A DNA stretch of 28,901 bases. It comes from an uncultured Clostridium sp. (lineage in GTDB: Bacteria > Bacillota > Clostridia > UBA1212 > UBA1255). The position numbers and the translations under genes are program-made. The notes below the pieces were generated by a model. The model saw only the letters and a program-made list of their open reading frames with translations, was not told the origin of the DNA and did no database searches. Numbering within the stretch: the stretch's first letter is position 1; each line of letters starts with the position of its first letter. Below are positions 1 to 8,234 of the stretch, one piece after another. The stretch is from NCBI GenBank assembly GCA_900543695.1, contig UQSG01000030.1, forward strand, positions 1 through 28,901, given 5' to 3'.

Positions 1-88
1 CCAAATGCTGGAAGATTTTTTATCCTCACTGTAACATATGTTTGACAAACCTACAAAGCTGCCGAAAGGCTCATTCCGTGCAGCCTTT
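1..88. other. Intergenic tail left of the lipoprotein gene, with a hairpin and a palindrome
   Basis: No gene is supported here. AAAGGCT at 65-71 pairs with AGCCTTT at 82-88, forming a 7-bp stem directly after the stop codon of the minus-strand lipoprotein gene. It has no clear T-run on the minus side, so it is at best a weak terminator. A perfect 10-bp palindrome AACATATGTT lies at 33-42 and resembles the operator-like palindrome in front of the same gene. The region may belong to the upstream control of a further gene outside the window. Confidence 0.4.
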
Positions 89-1396
89 TCAGTTCTCCAC
101 GCGAAGCAGAACTGCGCCGCCGGCCTCCAGCGTGATCTGATAGCCGCCGTTTTTCCGTTCAATAAAGGAACAGGAATGCACGCTTTCCCAGCGCGCCGTC
201 TCCGGATTGAGCCAGAACAGGCCGCTGTCAAGCTCTTCCGTCGTCAGCGTCCTGTCGCTGCCCTCCACGGCACTTGCATTCATCAGCAAAAAGGATCCGT
301 TTTCGTAAAAGCCCGCCAGGAAATCCTCTCCGGAAACCTCTCCGAGCGCTCCGTACGATTCGTATTCTTCTACATGGGAAACAAGCTCGGTATTGATTTT
401 AAAAACCTTTTCGGAATTCGTTCCGTAAAGCGCATTTCCGAGAACGCGCGTCGTTTTGTTTTCGTTCTGCACATCGTAATAATGCTGCATCAGATTGCCT
501 TCGATATCCACCATGGCGTTCGACCACGTAAAATTCGGATCGTCCGGCTCCCAATACGTGAAATAAGAAAGGCTTTTCATTCCGTACAGCAGCGAAAGAT
601 TCGCCTGCCAGGCAATTTCCGTGGGCGTTACGTTGCTGTACGGGCCGTGCTCCGTAAGCAGTACGATAACGCGCGTTTCCAATCCGTATTTTTCCGCTGC
701 CGATTTTATAATTTCCATATTCTGGAGATACGTGCCCCGCCGACTCTGTGTTTCCCCGGAGCCGAGAAAATCATAATAGTCATAGCAGAGATAATGCGGC
801 TTCACCATTTCGCAGAAGCGTTCGACGTATTCCTCATAGCTTGCGGTTCCCAGCATCTCTTCTGGCGCATACAGCGGAAGGAGGTTGATAAACGTTTTCC
901 GATCGGGATCGATCCTGCGGAACGCGTCTACGATTCTGGCCAAAACGGTAAATTTCGCAGCGCCCGGCTCGTCACAGATAATCCATTCCCGGATATTGCC
1001 GTATTCTTTATAATCCTCTACAACGCGCTCGACGACCTGGTCAATTTGCCGCTGAGAGGGAGCGCTGCTGGCTGCATAAAGATCCGCAATCCTGCCGTCG
1101 CTGACCGCCGCGTACAGGCCGTGTTTTTCCAGCAGCCCGACCGCCTCCTTCAGCGCGTCCCGATCCCACGGAAAACGCTGCAGCGGGATCGTATCGAAGC
1201 CCGCCTCCTTCATCTGCAGCACCGTTTCTTCGGTAAAATCTTCCGCGGGCGGCCCCCAATAATATGTAATAGAATAATCCGTATCTGCCACGGCTTCTTT
1301 TATTTCCGCCGGTTCCTCCGCGCCGCCGGACGAGCAGGAGACGACCGCGGCAAGGGAAAAACACAATCCCATAAATAGAAAGAATCTCTTTTTCAC
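89..1396 (-). CDS. Lipoprotein with TIM-barrel glycoside hydrolase-like domain
   Basis: The protein has 435 residues. The start is GTG at 1396, chosen because a GGGAG ribosome site lies about 7 nt upstream and translation then opens with a classical lipoprotein signal (MKKRFF, hydrophobic core, lipobox VVSC with Cys21). It should be anchored on the outer face of the membrane. The mature part (about 40-340) reads like a (beta/alpha)8 glycosidase barrel: it opens with YYWGPP, followed by alternating helix and strand segments. WIICDEPG (Asp142-Glu143) has the strand-4 acid/base look of GH42/clan-A-like enzymes, and YFTYWEPDD (about 278-286) marks a late strand. The last 100 residues look like a small beta domain. 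Substrate is unknown; a non-catalytic barrel is possible. The gene is transcribed alone, divergently from the phosphate operon, from the promoter at 1433-1461. Confidence 0.7.
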   Translation of the reverse strand: MKKRFFLFMGLCFSLAAVVSCSSGGAEEPAEIKEAVADTDYSITYYWGPPAEDFTEETVLQMKEAGFDTIPLQRFPWDRDALKEAVGLLEKHGLYAAVSDGRIADLYAASSAPSQRQIDQVVERVVEDYKEYGNIREWIICDEPGAAKFTVLARIVDAFRRIDPDRKTFINLLPLYAPEEMLGTASYEEYVERFCEMVKPHYLCYDYYDFLGSGETQSRRGTYLQNMEIIKSAAEKYGLETRVIVLLTEHGPYSNVTPTEIAWQANLSLLYGMKSLSYFTYWEPDDPNFTWSNAMVDIEGNLMQHYYDVQNENKTTRVLGNALYGTNSEKVFKINTELVSHVEEYESYGALGEVSGEDFLAGFYENGSFLLMNASAVEGSDRTLTTEELDSGLFWLNPETARWESVHSCSFIERKNGGYQITLEAGGAVLLRVEN

Positions 1397-1418
1397 TTTA
1401 CACTCCCAAAAAAAATTT

Positions 1419-1430
1419 TTACATATGTAA
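1419..1430. promoter_or_regulatory. Palindromic operator candidate TTACATATGTAA
   Basis: A perfect 12-bp palindrome lies immediately downstream of the -10 box, over the predicted transcription start of the lipoprotein gene. That is the usual place for a repressor site. The cognate regulator is not identifiable in this window. A related palindrome AACATATGTT lies at 33-42 beyond the 3' end of the same gene. Confidence 0.5.
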
Positions 1431-1432
1431 TA

Positions 1433-1461
1433 TATATAAATCCGCAGAGGCGCTCTGTCAA
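1433..1461 (-). promoter_or_regulatory. SigA-type promoter for the lipoprotein gene
   Basis: On the minus strand a perfect -35 TTGACA (plus-strand 1456-1461) is followed by a 17-nt spacer and a -10 TATATA (1433-1438). The predicted transcription start falls near 1426, about 30 nt before the GTG start codon. Confidence 0.75.
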
Positions 1462-1574
1462 CAGGGTAAATAATAATAATTTATGTCCGATTTATTTATT
1501 TTTCTTTTTCTTCGCATTCTTTTCTTTACATTGTAAAAAATAGATCTGGAACGCGCGGCTGAAAATACAGCCGA

Positions 1575-1630
1575 TTTTACTCGGATTTAACAAACGAATA
1601 CTTACAGGCTTAACGCTGTCGTTTTACAAT
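1575..1630 (+). promoter_or_regulatory. Candidate Pho-box array and pstS promoter
   Basis: Degenerate TT(A/T)AC-type hexamers recur here: TTTTAC at 1575, TTAACA at 1587, TTACA at 1602, TTAACG at 1610 and TTTACA at 1623, with starts about 9-15 nt apart. Bacillus-type PhoP sites are TTAACA-like repeats with about 11-bp periodicity, so this array in front of pstS is a plausible PhoP binding region. TACAAT at 1625-1630 is the likely -10, preceded by a poor -35, which is typical of activator-dependent promoters. A separate inverted repeat, TTTAC-ATT-GTAAA, lies at 1525-1537. Confidence 0.4.
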
Positions 1631-1681
1631 TCAAAACGGAATCCGGGAAGCGGATCCAAAACATATTACGAGGTGAACAAA

Positions 1682-2551
1682 ATGAAGAAAACAATATGTG
1701 CTTTGATTGCCGGTCTGATGTGTATAGGCGTATTTGCCGGATGTAATTCCGGGGAAGGCTCCGGCGACGATGCAATCACAGTAATCACGAGAGAGTCCGG
1801 CTCAGGAACGCGCGGCGCTTTTATCGAGCTGTTCGGGATCGAGGAAGAAAACGCGGACGGAGAGAAGGAAGATAAAACCATTAAAACAGCAGAAGAATCC
1901 AACAGCACCGCGGTTATGATGACCTCTGTAGAAGGCAATAAAAATGCGATTGGATATATCTCGCTTGGCTCCTTAGACAGCAGCAAGGTCAAGGCGCTCA
2001 GCATCGATGGCGTAGAAGCTACGGTTGAAAACGTGAAAAACGGATCGTACAAGGTTTCCAGACCGTTCAATATCGCGACAATGGGCGAGCCCAGCGCAGC
2101 CGCTCAGGATTTTATCAATTACATTATGAGCGAAGAGGGACAAACGGTTATAGAAGAGAGCGGCTACATCAGCGAAGGCAACAAAGGCCCGTTTGAAGGG
2201 ACAAATCCTACCGGCACGCTGAAGATTGCAGGCTCGTCCTCCATTTCCCCTCTGATGGAAAAACTGATCGAGGCGTACAACGCGATTAACAGTGAGCTTG
2301 AAATTCAGCTTCAGCAAAACGATTCCACATCCGGAATCAACGGCGTCATTGACGGAACGTGCGACATCGGCATGGCCTCCAGAGAGCTGAAAGACAGCGA
2401 AATTGAAAAAGGCGCAACACCTACGGTAATCGCCATCGACGGAATCGCAGTCATCGTAAATAACGACTGCGCGGTCAGCGCAATGACAAGCGCACAGGTG
2501 AAAGACATTTATACCGGAAATATCACGAAATGGTCGGAGCTCAGCGAATAA
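1682..2551 (+). CDS. pstS: Phosphate ABC transporter substrate-binding lipoprotein, circularly permuted PstS
   Basis: The protein has 289 residues. ATG at 1682 is preferred over an in-frame GTG at 1673, because the GTG lies inside the ribosome site GAGGTG and the ATG has a 6-nt spacing from it. The signal peptide ends in a lipobox (VFAGC). The two PstS lobes are in reversed order. The mature protein begins with segments normally found in the second half (ITVITRESGSGTRGAF, IGYISLGSLDSSKVKAL, FINYIMSEEGQTVIEESGY). After a linker it continues with segments normally at the N-terminus (TLKIAGSSSISPLMEKL, GTCDIGMASRELKDSEIE, AIDGIAVIVNNDCAV) and ends at the hinge motif YTGNITKWSEL. Phosphate-contacting SGTRG and GSSS motifs are both kept, so the protein is probably functional. 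It is the first gene of the pst operon and is followed by a strong hairpin. Confidence 0.92.
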   Translation: MKKTICALIAGLMCIGVFAGCNSGEGSGDDAITVITRESGSGTRGAFIELFGIEEENADGEKEDKTIKTAEESNSTAVMMTSVEGNKNAIGYISLGSLDSSKVKALSIDGVEATVENVKNGSYKVSRPFNIATMGEPSAAAQDFINYIMSEEGQTVIEESGYISEGNKGPFEGTNPTGTLKIAGSSSISPLMEKLIEAYNAINSELEIQLQQNDSTSGINGVIDGTCDIGMASRELKDSEIEKGATPTVIAIDGIAVIVNNDCAVSAMTSAQVKDIYTGNITKWSELSE

Positions 2552-2571
2552 TCCGTCTCCCCTGTCATCCC

Positions 2572-2603
2572 GCTGCCTGCCCCTGCGGCAGGCGGCAATT
2601 TTT
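2572..2603 (+). terminator. Intrinsic terminator/attenuator between pstS and pstC
   Basis: GCTGCCTGC (2572-2580) pairs with GCAGGCGGC (2588-2596), giving a 9-bp GC-rich stem with one G-U pair and a 7-nt loop, followed by AATTTTT. Placed between pstS and pstC, it probably stops part of the transcripts so that the binding protein is made in excess over the membrane components, and it may protect the pstS message. Confidence 0.75.
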
Positions 2604-2657
2604 AAATTCGCACCGTTAAAATGCAGTTAATACGCTGTTAACAGCAGGAGAAACGAT

Positions 2658-3506
2658 ATGAAGAACATAAAAGAAACAGGAATGAAAATTTTGTTTTTAA
2701 TTGCGGCGTGTACATCGATTCTGGCCGTGGCGCTCATCTGTATTTTTCTGTTTGCCAACGGCCTGCCCGCAATTGCCGAGGTCGGACCGCTGAAGTTTCT
2801 GTTTGGCACGGACTGGTCGCCGCTCAGCAATCGATTCGGAATTCTGCCCATGATCGTCGGAAGCATTTATGTTACGGCCGGAGCAATTATCATCGGCGTG
2901 CCGATCGGGATTCTGTGCGCCGTATTTCTGGCCGAATTCTGCCCTAAGAAGCTGTATAAAATATTGAAGCCCGCCGTAGAGCTGATGGCCGGCATTCCCT
3001 CTATCGTGTACGGATTTTTCGGTCTGGTGGTGATTGTTCCGATCATGCAGGATCTGTTTGGAGGGAGCGGGAAAAGCGTGCTGACCGCAAGCGTACTCCT
3101 TGGCATTATGATCCTGCCGACAATTGTCGGCGTCGCCGAGTCCTCAATCCGCGCTGTGCCGAGAAGCTATTATGAGGGCGCGCTGGCGCTGGGCGCCACG
3201 CACGAGCGAAGCGTTTTTAAAACGGTAGTGCCCGCAGCAAAATCGGGAATTACGGCAGGCGTAATCCTGGGCGTCGGCAGAGCAATCGGAGAAACGATGG
3301 CCGTCATGATGGTCGCGGGAAACCAGGCCGTCATACCGGAAAGCATTTTCTCCGGTGTCCGCACGCTGACGACAAATATCGTAATGGAAATGGGGTATGC
3401 GCAGGATCTGCACCGAGAAGTGCTGCTGGCGACCGGCGTCGTACTGTTCGTATTTATATTGATTATCAATCTGACGTTTTCGCTGATTAAAAGGAAGGAT
3501 AAATAA
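2658..3506 (+). CDS. pstC: Phosphate ABC transporter permease PstC
   Basis: The protein has 282 residues. The start has AGGAG 7 nt upstream. It is an integral membrane subunit of the high-affinity phosphate importer, pairing with PstA and driven by PstB. About six hydrophobic segments are visible, beginning at residues 10-33 and 59-90. Family hallmarks include ELMAGIPSIVYGFFGL and the cytoplasmic EAA-type loop YYEGALALGATHERSVFKTVVPAAKSG (split here as EGALALGATH and VVPAAKSGI), followed by GRAIGETMAVMMVAGN. It lies behind the pstS-pstC hairpin and is 1 nt from pstA, so the two are co-translated. Confidence 0.95.
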   Translation: MKNIKETGMKILFLIAACTSILAVALICIFLFANGLPAIAEVGPLKFLFGTDWSPLSNRFGILPMIVGSIYVTAGAIIIGVPIGILCAVFLAEFCPKKLYKILKPAVELMAGIPSIVYGFFGLVVIVPIMQDLFGGSGKSVLTASVLLGIMILPTIVGVAESSIRAVPRSYYEGALALGATHERSVFKTVVPAAKSGITAGVILGVGRAIGETMAVMMVAGNQAVIPESIFSGVRTLTTNIVMEMGYAQDLHREVLLATGVVLFVFILIINLTFSLIKRKDK

Positions 3507-3507
3507 C

Positions 3508-4386
3508 ATGACGCAAACGATGATAAATAAACGGACGTTCCGGCAGAAGCTGGCTTCCTACAAGAGAAAACCCGGATCGCTGCTCCTGCTTGTGCTTGTC
3601 TCCCTGTCCGCGCTCATTACGGCGGCGCTGGTAATCTCTCTGGTTGTATATATTTTAGTAAAAGGCATTCCGAATCTGAACGCGGGGCTGTTTGCCTGGG
3701 AATACAGTACGGAGAACTCCTCCATGATGCCCGCGCTGATCAACACCCTGATCATCACGCTGCTGTCTCTGCTCATTGCGGGGCCGATCGGGATTTTTTC
3801 TGCGATTTATATGACAGAATACGCCAAAAAGGGCAATAAGCTCGTCGGCGTCGTGCGCACTACGACGGAAACGCTGGCGGGAATCCCCTCGATCGTATAC
3901 GGCCTCTTTGGGCAGCTCTTCTTTGTGCTGGCCTGCGGATTTGATTATTCCATGCTGGCCGGCGCGCTCACCATGTCGATCATGGTGCTGCCTACAATTA
4001 TGCGGACGACCGAGGAAGCGCTCCTGTCCGTTCCCGACGCCTATCGGGAGGGCAGCTTTGGACTTGGCGCGGGCCGGCTCAGAACTGTTTTCCGTATTGT
4101 TCTGCCCTCGGCAGTTCCCGGCATTCTGGCCGGAGTCATTCTTTCGATCGGCAGAATCGTGGGAGAAACGGCAGCGCTCATCTATACCTCCGGAACGGTT
4201 GCTGGGATCCCGGAAAGCCTCATGGGCTCGGGGAGAACACTGGCGGTACACATGTATGCGCTTTTAAACGAAGGACTGTATATGGAGGAGGCCTATGCGA
4301 CGGCGGTGATCCTGCTGGTCCTAGTCGTAGCGATTAACGCCCTTTCCACATTTATCTCACGTAAAATTACAGCAAAGGGAGGCTGA
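3508..4386 (+). CDS. pstA: Phosphate ABC transporter permease PstA
   Basis: The protein has 292 residues. The ATG at 3508 directly follows the pstC stop, with AAGGA overlapping the end of pstC as ribosome site. Six membrane segments are predicted, the first at about residues 25-50. It has the PstA signatures ETLAGIPSIVYGLFGQLFF, the EAA loop REGSFGLGAGRLRTVFRIVL and GRIVGETAALIYTSGT. It forms the translocation pore with PstC. No anomaly is seen; the length is normal. Confidence 0.95.
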   Translation: MTQTMINKRTFRQKLASYKRKPGSLLLLVLVSLSALITAALVISLVVYILVKGIPNLNAGLFAWEYSTENSSMMPALINTLIITLLSLLIAGPIGIFSAIYMTEYAKKGNKLVGVVRTTTETLAGIPSIVYGLFGQLFFVLACGFDYSMLAGALTMSIMVLPTIMRTTEEALLSVPDAYREGSFGLGAGRLRTVFRIVLPSAVPGILAGVILSIGRIVGETAALIYTSGTVAGIPESLMGSGRTLAVHMYALLNEGLYMEEAYATAVILLVLVVAINALSTFISRKITAKGG

Positions 4387-4391
4387 CATCC

Positions 4392-5141
4392 TTGAACAAA
4401 TTCGTAATTGAAAATCTTGATCTTTATTACGGCGCGTTTCAGGCGCTGAAGAATATCAACATCGTTTTACCGGAAAGACAGATCACAGCGTTTATCGGCC
4501 CCTCCGGCTGCGGAAAATCGACGCTGCTCAAGACGCTGAACCGGATGAACGATCTGGTAGAGGGCTGCCGCATCACGGGAAAGGTGCTGCTGGACAATGA
4601 GGACATTTATGGAAGCATGGATATCAACCTGCTCCGGAAGCGTGTGGGAATGGTCTTTCAGAAGCCAAATCCGTTTCCGATGACGGTTTATGATAATATT
4701 GCATACGGTCCGCGCACGCACGGAATCCGGTCCAAAGTGAAATTAGATCAGATCGTAGAGGAATCGCTGCGCGCGGCGGCAATCTGGGACGAAATTAAAG
4801 ACCGCCTCAAGAAGAGCGCGCTGGGGCTCTCCGGCGGCCAGCAGCAGCGGCTCTGCATTGCCAGAGCGCTTGCCGTAAAGCCGGAGGTGCTTTTGATGGA
4901 CGAACCAACCAGCGCTTTGGATCCGATTTCCACCTCAAAAATCGAGGATCTGGCCGTGACGCTGAAAAATGATTATACGATCATTATGGTCACGCATAAT
5001 ATGCAGCAGGCGGCGCGAATTTCCGACAACACCGCATTTTTCCTGCTGGGAGAAATCGTGGAGTACAGCGGGACGGAGAAGCTTTTCTCCATGCCGGACG
5101 ATAAGCGGACGGAAGATTATATAACAGGGAGGTTTGGATAA
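4392..5141 (+). CDS. pstB: Phosphate ABC transporter ATPase PstB
   Basis: The protein has 249 residues. The start is TTG at 4392, supported by AAGGGAGG at 4375-4382 and by the conserved N-terminus (KFVIENLDLYYG); no ATG is suitably placed. The Walker A is GPSGCGKST (36-44), the Q-loop is VGMVFQKPNPFP, the signature is LSGGQQQR, the Walker B is VLLMDEPTSALDP and the switch histidine is in MVTHNMQQA. It energises phosphate import. The stop codon overlaps the phoU start by one base, so translation is coupled. The use of TTG may lower PstB synthesis relative to its neighbours. Confidence 0.96.
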   Translation: MNKFVIENLDLYYGAFQALKNINIVLPERQITAFIGPSGCGKSTLLKTLNRMNDLVEGCRITGKVLLDNEDIYGSMDINLLRKRVGMVFQKPNPFPMTVYDNIAYGPRTHGIRSKVKLDQIVEESLRAAAIWDEIKDRLKKSALGLSGGQQQRLCIARALAVKPEVLLMDEPTSALDPISTSKIEDLAVTLKNDYTIIMVTHNMQQAARISDNTAFFLLGEIVEYSGTEKLFSMPDDKRTEDYITGRFG

Positions 5142-5782
5142 TGAGAAACCGCTTCGACGAACAACTCGAAAAACTGAACGCAGAGCTGATCACGATGGGA
5201 GCGCTCTGCGAGCAGGCGATTACGATCGCCATAAACGCTTTGCTTTATGGGAACGATGACGACAAAGTACAATTTAACAAAGTGCATGAGACCGAGCGGG
5301 AAATCGATCAGAAGGAACGCGATATTGAAAATCTCTGTATGCGCCTCCTGCTTCAGCAGCAGCCCGTGGCAGGCGATTTGCGCAAAATCTCCTCTGCGCT
5401 GAAAATGATCTCCGACATGGAGCGGATCGGCGACCAGGCCTCCGATATTTCCGATATCACAATGCATATTCGCTTTGAAAATCTGAGAAGCAAGGTGCAT
5501 ATCAGCGATATGGCGGCTGCCGCGATCAAGATGGTAACGGACAGCATCGATTCCTTTGTCAAAAAGGATCTGGAGCTTGCCAAAGCCGTCGCCGCATACG
5601 ACGACGTTGTAGACCGGCTTTTTATAAAGGTAAAGGATGAGCTGCTCATATTGATCAAAGACGGCGACGTGAGCTGTCTGGATCTTCTGATGATTGCAAA
5701 ATATCTCGAACGAATCGGCGATCACGCGGTCAATATTGCAGAATGGGTACAGTATTCCATTACCGGCCAGAAGCTGTTATAA
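5141..5782 (+). CDS. phoU: Phosphate signalling protein PhoU
   Basis: The protein has 213 residues. The ATG overlaps the pstB stop and has AGGGAGG at 5126-5132. It is all-helical with two tandem PhoU three-helix domains; each carries the family motif, LKMISDMERIGDQASDIS (about residues 87-104) and AKYLERIGDHAVNIAEWV near the C-terminus. Family proteins couple the occupancy of the Pst transporter to the PhoR kinase and limit phosphate uptake. Its place between pstB and the two-component genes fits that role. Confidence 0.95.
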   Translation: MRNRFDEQLEKLNAELITMGALCEQAITIAINALLYGNDDDKVQFNKVHETEREIDQKERDIENLCMRLLLQQQPVAGDLRKISSALKMISDMERIGDQASDISDITMHIRFENLRSKVHISDMAAAAIKMVTDSIDSFVKKDLELAKAVAAYDDVVDRLFIKVKDELLILIKDGDVSCLDLLMIAKYLERIGDHAVNIAEWVQYSITGQKLL

Positions 5783-5825
5783 TGGGTTTCGGCATGTGAA
5801 AAGCAGAACAGGAGCAGATGAAGCA

Positions 5826-6494
5826 ATGATTTATTTTATAGAGGATGACGACAGCATCCGAGAACTGGTAATCTATACTTTAAACAGCGTCGGATTTGAG
5901 GCGCGCGGCTTTGCAAAGCCCTCAGATTTCTGGAACGCGCTGAAAACAGAAACGCCCGATCTGATTTTACTGGATATAATGCTGCCGGAGGAAGACGGAA
6001 TGGAGATTCTGCGCAAGGTCCGGGCGTCTTCCCTGAAGAAAATCCCGGTCATGATGCTTACCGCAAAAAGCAGCGAATACGACAAGGTGGTAGGCCTGAA
6101 CGGCGGCGCGGACGATTACCTCGCAAAGCCGTTCGGAATGATGGAGCTGGTCGCCCGGATCAAGGCGCTTCTGCGGCGGACGGAGCAGGACGTAAAACGC
6201 AATCCGGAATATACGCTCGGAAAGCTTTACGTATGCCCCGCCAAGCATATCGTCCGTGTAAACGGAGAGGATCTCAGCCTGACGCTGAAAGAGTTCGACC
6301 TGCTTTGCCTTTTGCTGGAGAACAGAGGAATCGTACTCACCAGAGACGTAATTCTGAATAAAATCTGGGGCTACAGCTTTGACGGCGAAAGCAGAACCGT
6401 AGATGTACACATCCGTACGCTGCGGCAAAAGCTTGGGCCCGCAGGAGAAATCATAGAAACGGTACGCGGGATCGGCTATAAAATCGGAGAATAA
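5826..6494 (+). CDS. phoP: OmpR/PhoB-family response regulator, probable phosphate regulator
   Basis: The protein has 222 residues from the ATG at 5826. A longer frame opens inside phoU at 5694, but the receiver domain starts exactly at MIYFIEDDDS and an AGGAG lies 11 nt upstream, so the shorter form is chosen. The receiver has the acidic pocket EDDD, phospho-acceptor Asp50 in LILLDIMLP, and the switch Thr/Lys in MMLTAKSS. The C-terminal half (about 125-222) is a winged helix with LTLKEFDLLCLLLENRG and the recognition segment SRTVDVHIRTLRQKLG. It is 2 nt from the kinase gene. From context it should activate the pst genes under phosphate limitation. Confidence 0.88.
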   Translation: MIYFIEDDDSIRELVIYTLNSVGFEARGFAKPSDFWNALKTETPDLILLDIMLPEEDGMEILRKVRASSLKKIPVMMLTAKSSEYDKVVGLNGGADDYLAKPFGMMELVARIKALLRRTEQDVKRNPEYTLGKLYVCPAKHIVRVNGEDLSLTLKEFDLLCLLLENRGIVLTRDVILNKIWGYSFDGESRTVDVHIRTLRQKLGPAGEIIETVRGIGYKIGE

Positions 6495-6496
6495 GC

Positions 6497-8194
6497 ATGA
6501 ACAGAAAAATTTTTATCGGAATATTTGCCGTAGCGCTCACGGTATGGCTGGCCTGTATCGTGTGTATATTAGGGGCGCTGTACTATTACTTTAACAAAAA
6601 AAGCGCGGAAGAGTTCCGCAACGAAGCGATTTTTGTCGCCCAGGGTATCGAAACGTCCGGCGCGCAGTATCTGGAGGAGCTCTCCGCTTCTCCGCGCAGG
6701 CACAGCGAAGATGTCCGCATTACGTGGATTGCAGGAGACGGTACCGTTTTATACGATAATTATACGGATGCTGCGAAGCTGGAAAGCCATGCGGACCGCG
6801 AAGAATTTCGGGAAGCGCTGGAAAGCGGAAGCGGCCAGAGCGTGCGCTATTCCAGCACGCAGATGGAAAAAATCATCTACTACGCAATAAAGCTGAACGA
6901 CGGAAGCGTGCTGCGCGTTTCCGATACGCAGTATACCGTACTTTCGGTTGTTGTCGTCATGCTCTCCCCCATCCTGCTGATCCTGATCGTTTCCCTGATT
7001 CTGGCTGCGGTCTTTGCGGGAAGAATTTCAAAATCCATTATCAGACCGATCAATGCAATCGATCTGGAGCATCCGGAAAATGCGGAAACATACGACGAGC
7101 TGGCTCCGCTGCTGGAAAAAATCGACGCGCAGAACAAACAAATCGCAAGACAAATGGAAGAGCTGCGCAGCCGCCGGCGGGAATTTGAATCCATAACGGA
7201 AAACATGGCAGAAGGACTTGTGATTGTCGGCCATATGGCAGAGGTGCTCACCTGCAATCCAAGCGCGCTGAAAATTCTGAACGCCGATAAGGTGCCGCAC
7301 AAGCAGAGCGTGCTCACGCTCAACCGCAGCGAAGTGTTCCGGCACTCCGTAGACAGCGCGCTTGCCGGGAAGCCGTCAGAGGTCGATCTGGAAATCGGCG
7401 GAAAGGTCTATCGCCTGATTGCCAGCCCCGTCCGCGCCGCCGACACGGAGGATGTCATCGGCGCCACGCTGATCATTCTGGATATTACGGAAAAGAACGA
7501 GCGGGAACGGCTCCGGCGGGAATTTACCGCAAACGTTTCCCATGAGCTGAAAACGCCGCTGACTTCTATCTCGGGAAATGCGGAAATCATAAAAAACGGG
7601 ATTGTCAAGCCGGAAGACGTGCCGCATTTTGCAGAAAACATTTACAAAGAGGCAGGAAGACTCATTTCGCTGGTCAACGATATCATTAAGCTCTCAAAGC
7701 TGGACGAGGACGGCGGCGAAATTACAAAGGAGCCCGTAGATTTGTCTGAAATCGTATCAGAGGTTGCCGATTCCCTGCGCGCCCAGGCGGAACGCCGCGC
7801 CATTTCCTCCGAAATTCATACAGAGAAAGCAGTTATAATGGGAATCCGGCCGATTTTAACTGAAATGATCTATAATCTCTGGGAAAATGCTATTAAGTAC
7901 AATAAAGAAGGCGGAAAGCTGTACGTAGACATTGCGAACGAATGTCAGGATGGACGAAATTTCGTTAAATTTTCCATCCGGGATACAGGAATCGGCATCC
8001 CCTCCGCAGACCTGGAACGGATTTTCGAACGATTTTACCGCGTAGATAAAAGCCATTCAAAAGAAATCGGCGGGACAGGGCTCGGTCTTTCCATCGTAAA
8101 GCACGGCGCCCGCCTGCATGGCGCAGAAATCACCGTAAAAAGTGAAATTGACAAGGGATCCGTTTTTATTATACAATTCCCCAAAGAAGCCTGA
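6497..8194 (+). CDS. phoR: Sensor histidine kinase, PhoR-type
   Basis: The protein has 565 residues. GGAGA lies about 8 nt before the ATG. Order of domains: membrane segment about 8-30; an extracytoplasmic sensor of about 115 residues; a second membrane segment about 152-175; a degenerate HAMP-like linker with a coiled coil (KIDAQNKQIARQMEELRSR); a PAS domain (about 230-330); HisKA with His349 in NVSHELKTPLTS; then an ATPase domain with N box LWENAIKYNKEGG, G1 box DTGIGIP (Asp496), F box FERFYRVD and G2 box GGTGLGLSIVK. It should phosphorylate the response regulator encoded 2 nt upstream. All catalytic motifs are intact. Confidence 0.9.
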   Translation: MNRKIFIGIFAVALTVWLACIVCILGALYYYFNKKSAEEFRNEAIFVAQGIETSGAQYLEELSASPRRHSEDVRITWIAGDGTVLYDNYTDAAKLESHADREEFREALESGSGQSVRYSSTQMEKIIYYAIKLNDGSVLRVSDTQYTVLSVVVVMLSPILLILIVSLILAAVFAGRISKSIIRPINAIDLEHPENAETYDELAPLLEKIDAQNKQIARQMEELRSRRREFESITENMAEGLVIVGHMAEVLTCNPSALKILNADKVPHKQSVLTLNRSEVFRHSVDSALAGKPSEVDLEIGGKVYRLIASPVRAADTEDVIGATLIILDITEKNERERLRREFTANVSHELKTPLTSISGNAEIIKNGIVKPEDVPHFAENIYKEAGRLISLVNDIIKLSKLDEDGGEITKEPVDLSEIVSEVADSLRAQAERRAISSEIHTEKAVIMGIRPILTEMIYNLWENAIKYNKEGGKLYVDIANECQDGRNFVKFSIRDTGIGIPSADLERIFERFYRVDKSHSKEIGGTGLGLSIVKHGARLHGAEITVKSEIDKGSVFIIQFPKEA

Positions 8195-8234
8195 AAATGG
8201 CAATTCTGTAAAACAAGGGGTTTAATGGGGAAAA

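Noticed and set aside
38..1378. Long plus-strand open frame opposite the lipoprotein gene
   Set aside because: It is Arg/Phe/Ile-rich with no domain or ribosome site, and lies entirely antisense to a gene with a promoter, signal peptide and lipobox.
1682..2551. PstS as a truncated or frameshifted pseudogene
   Set aside because: Both lobes are complete in one frame with a signal peptide, ribosome site and following terminator; the unusual feature is the order, not loss.
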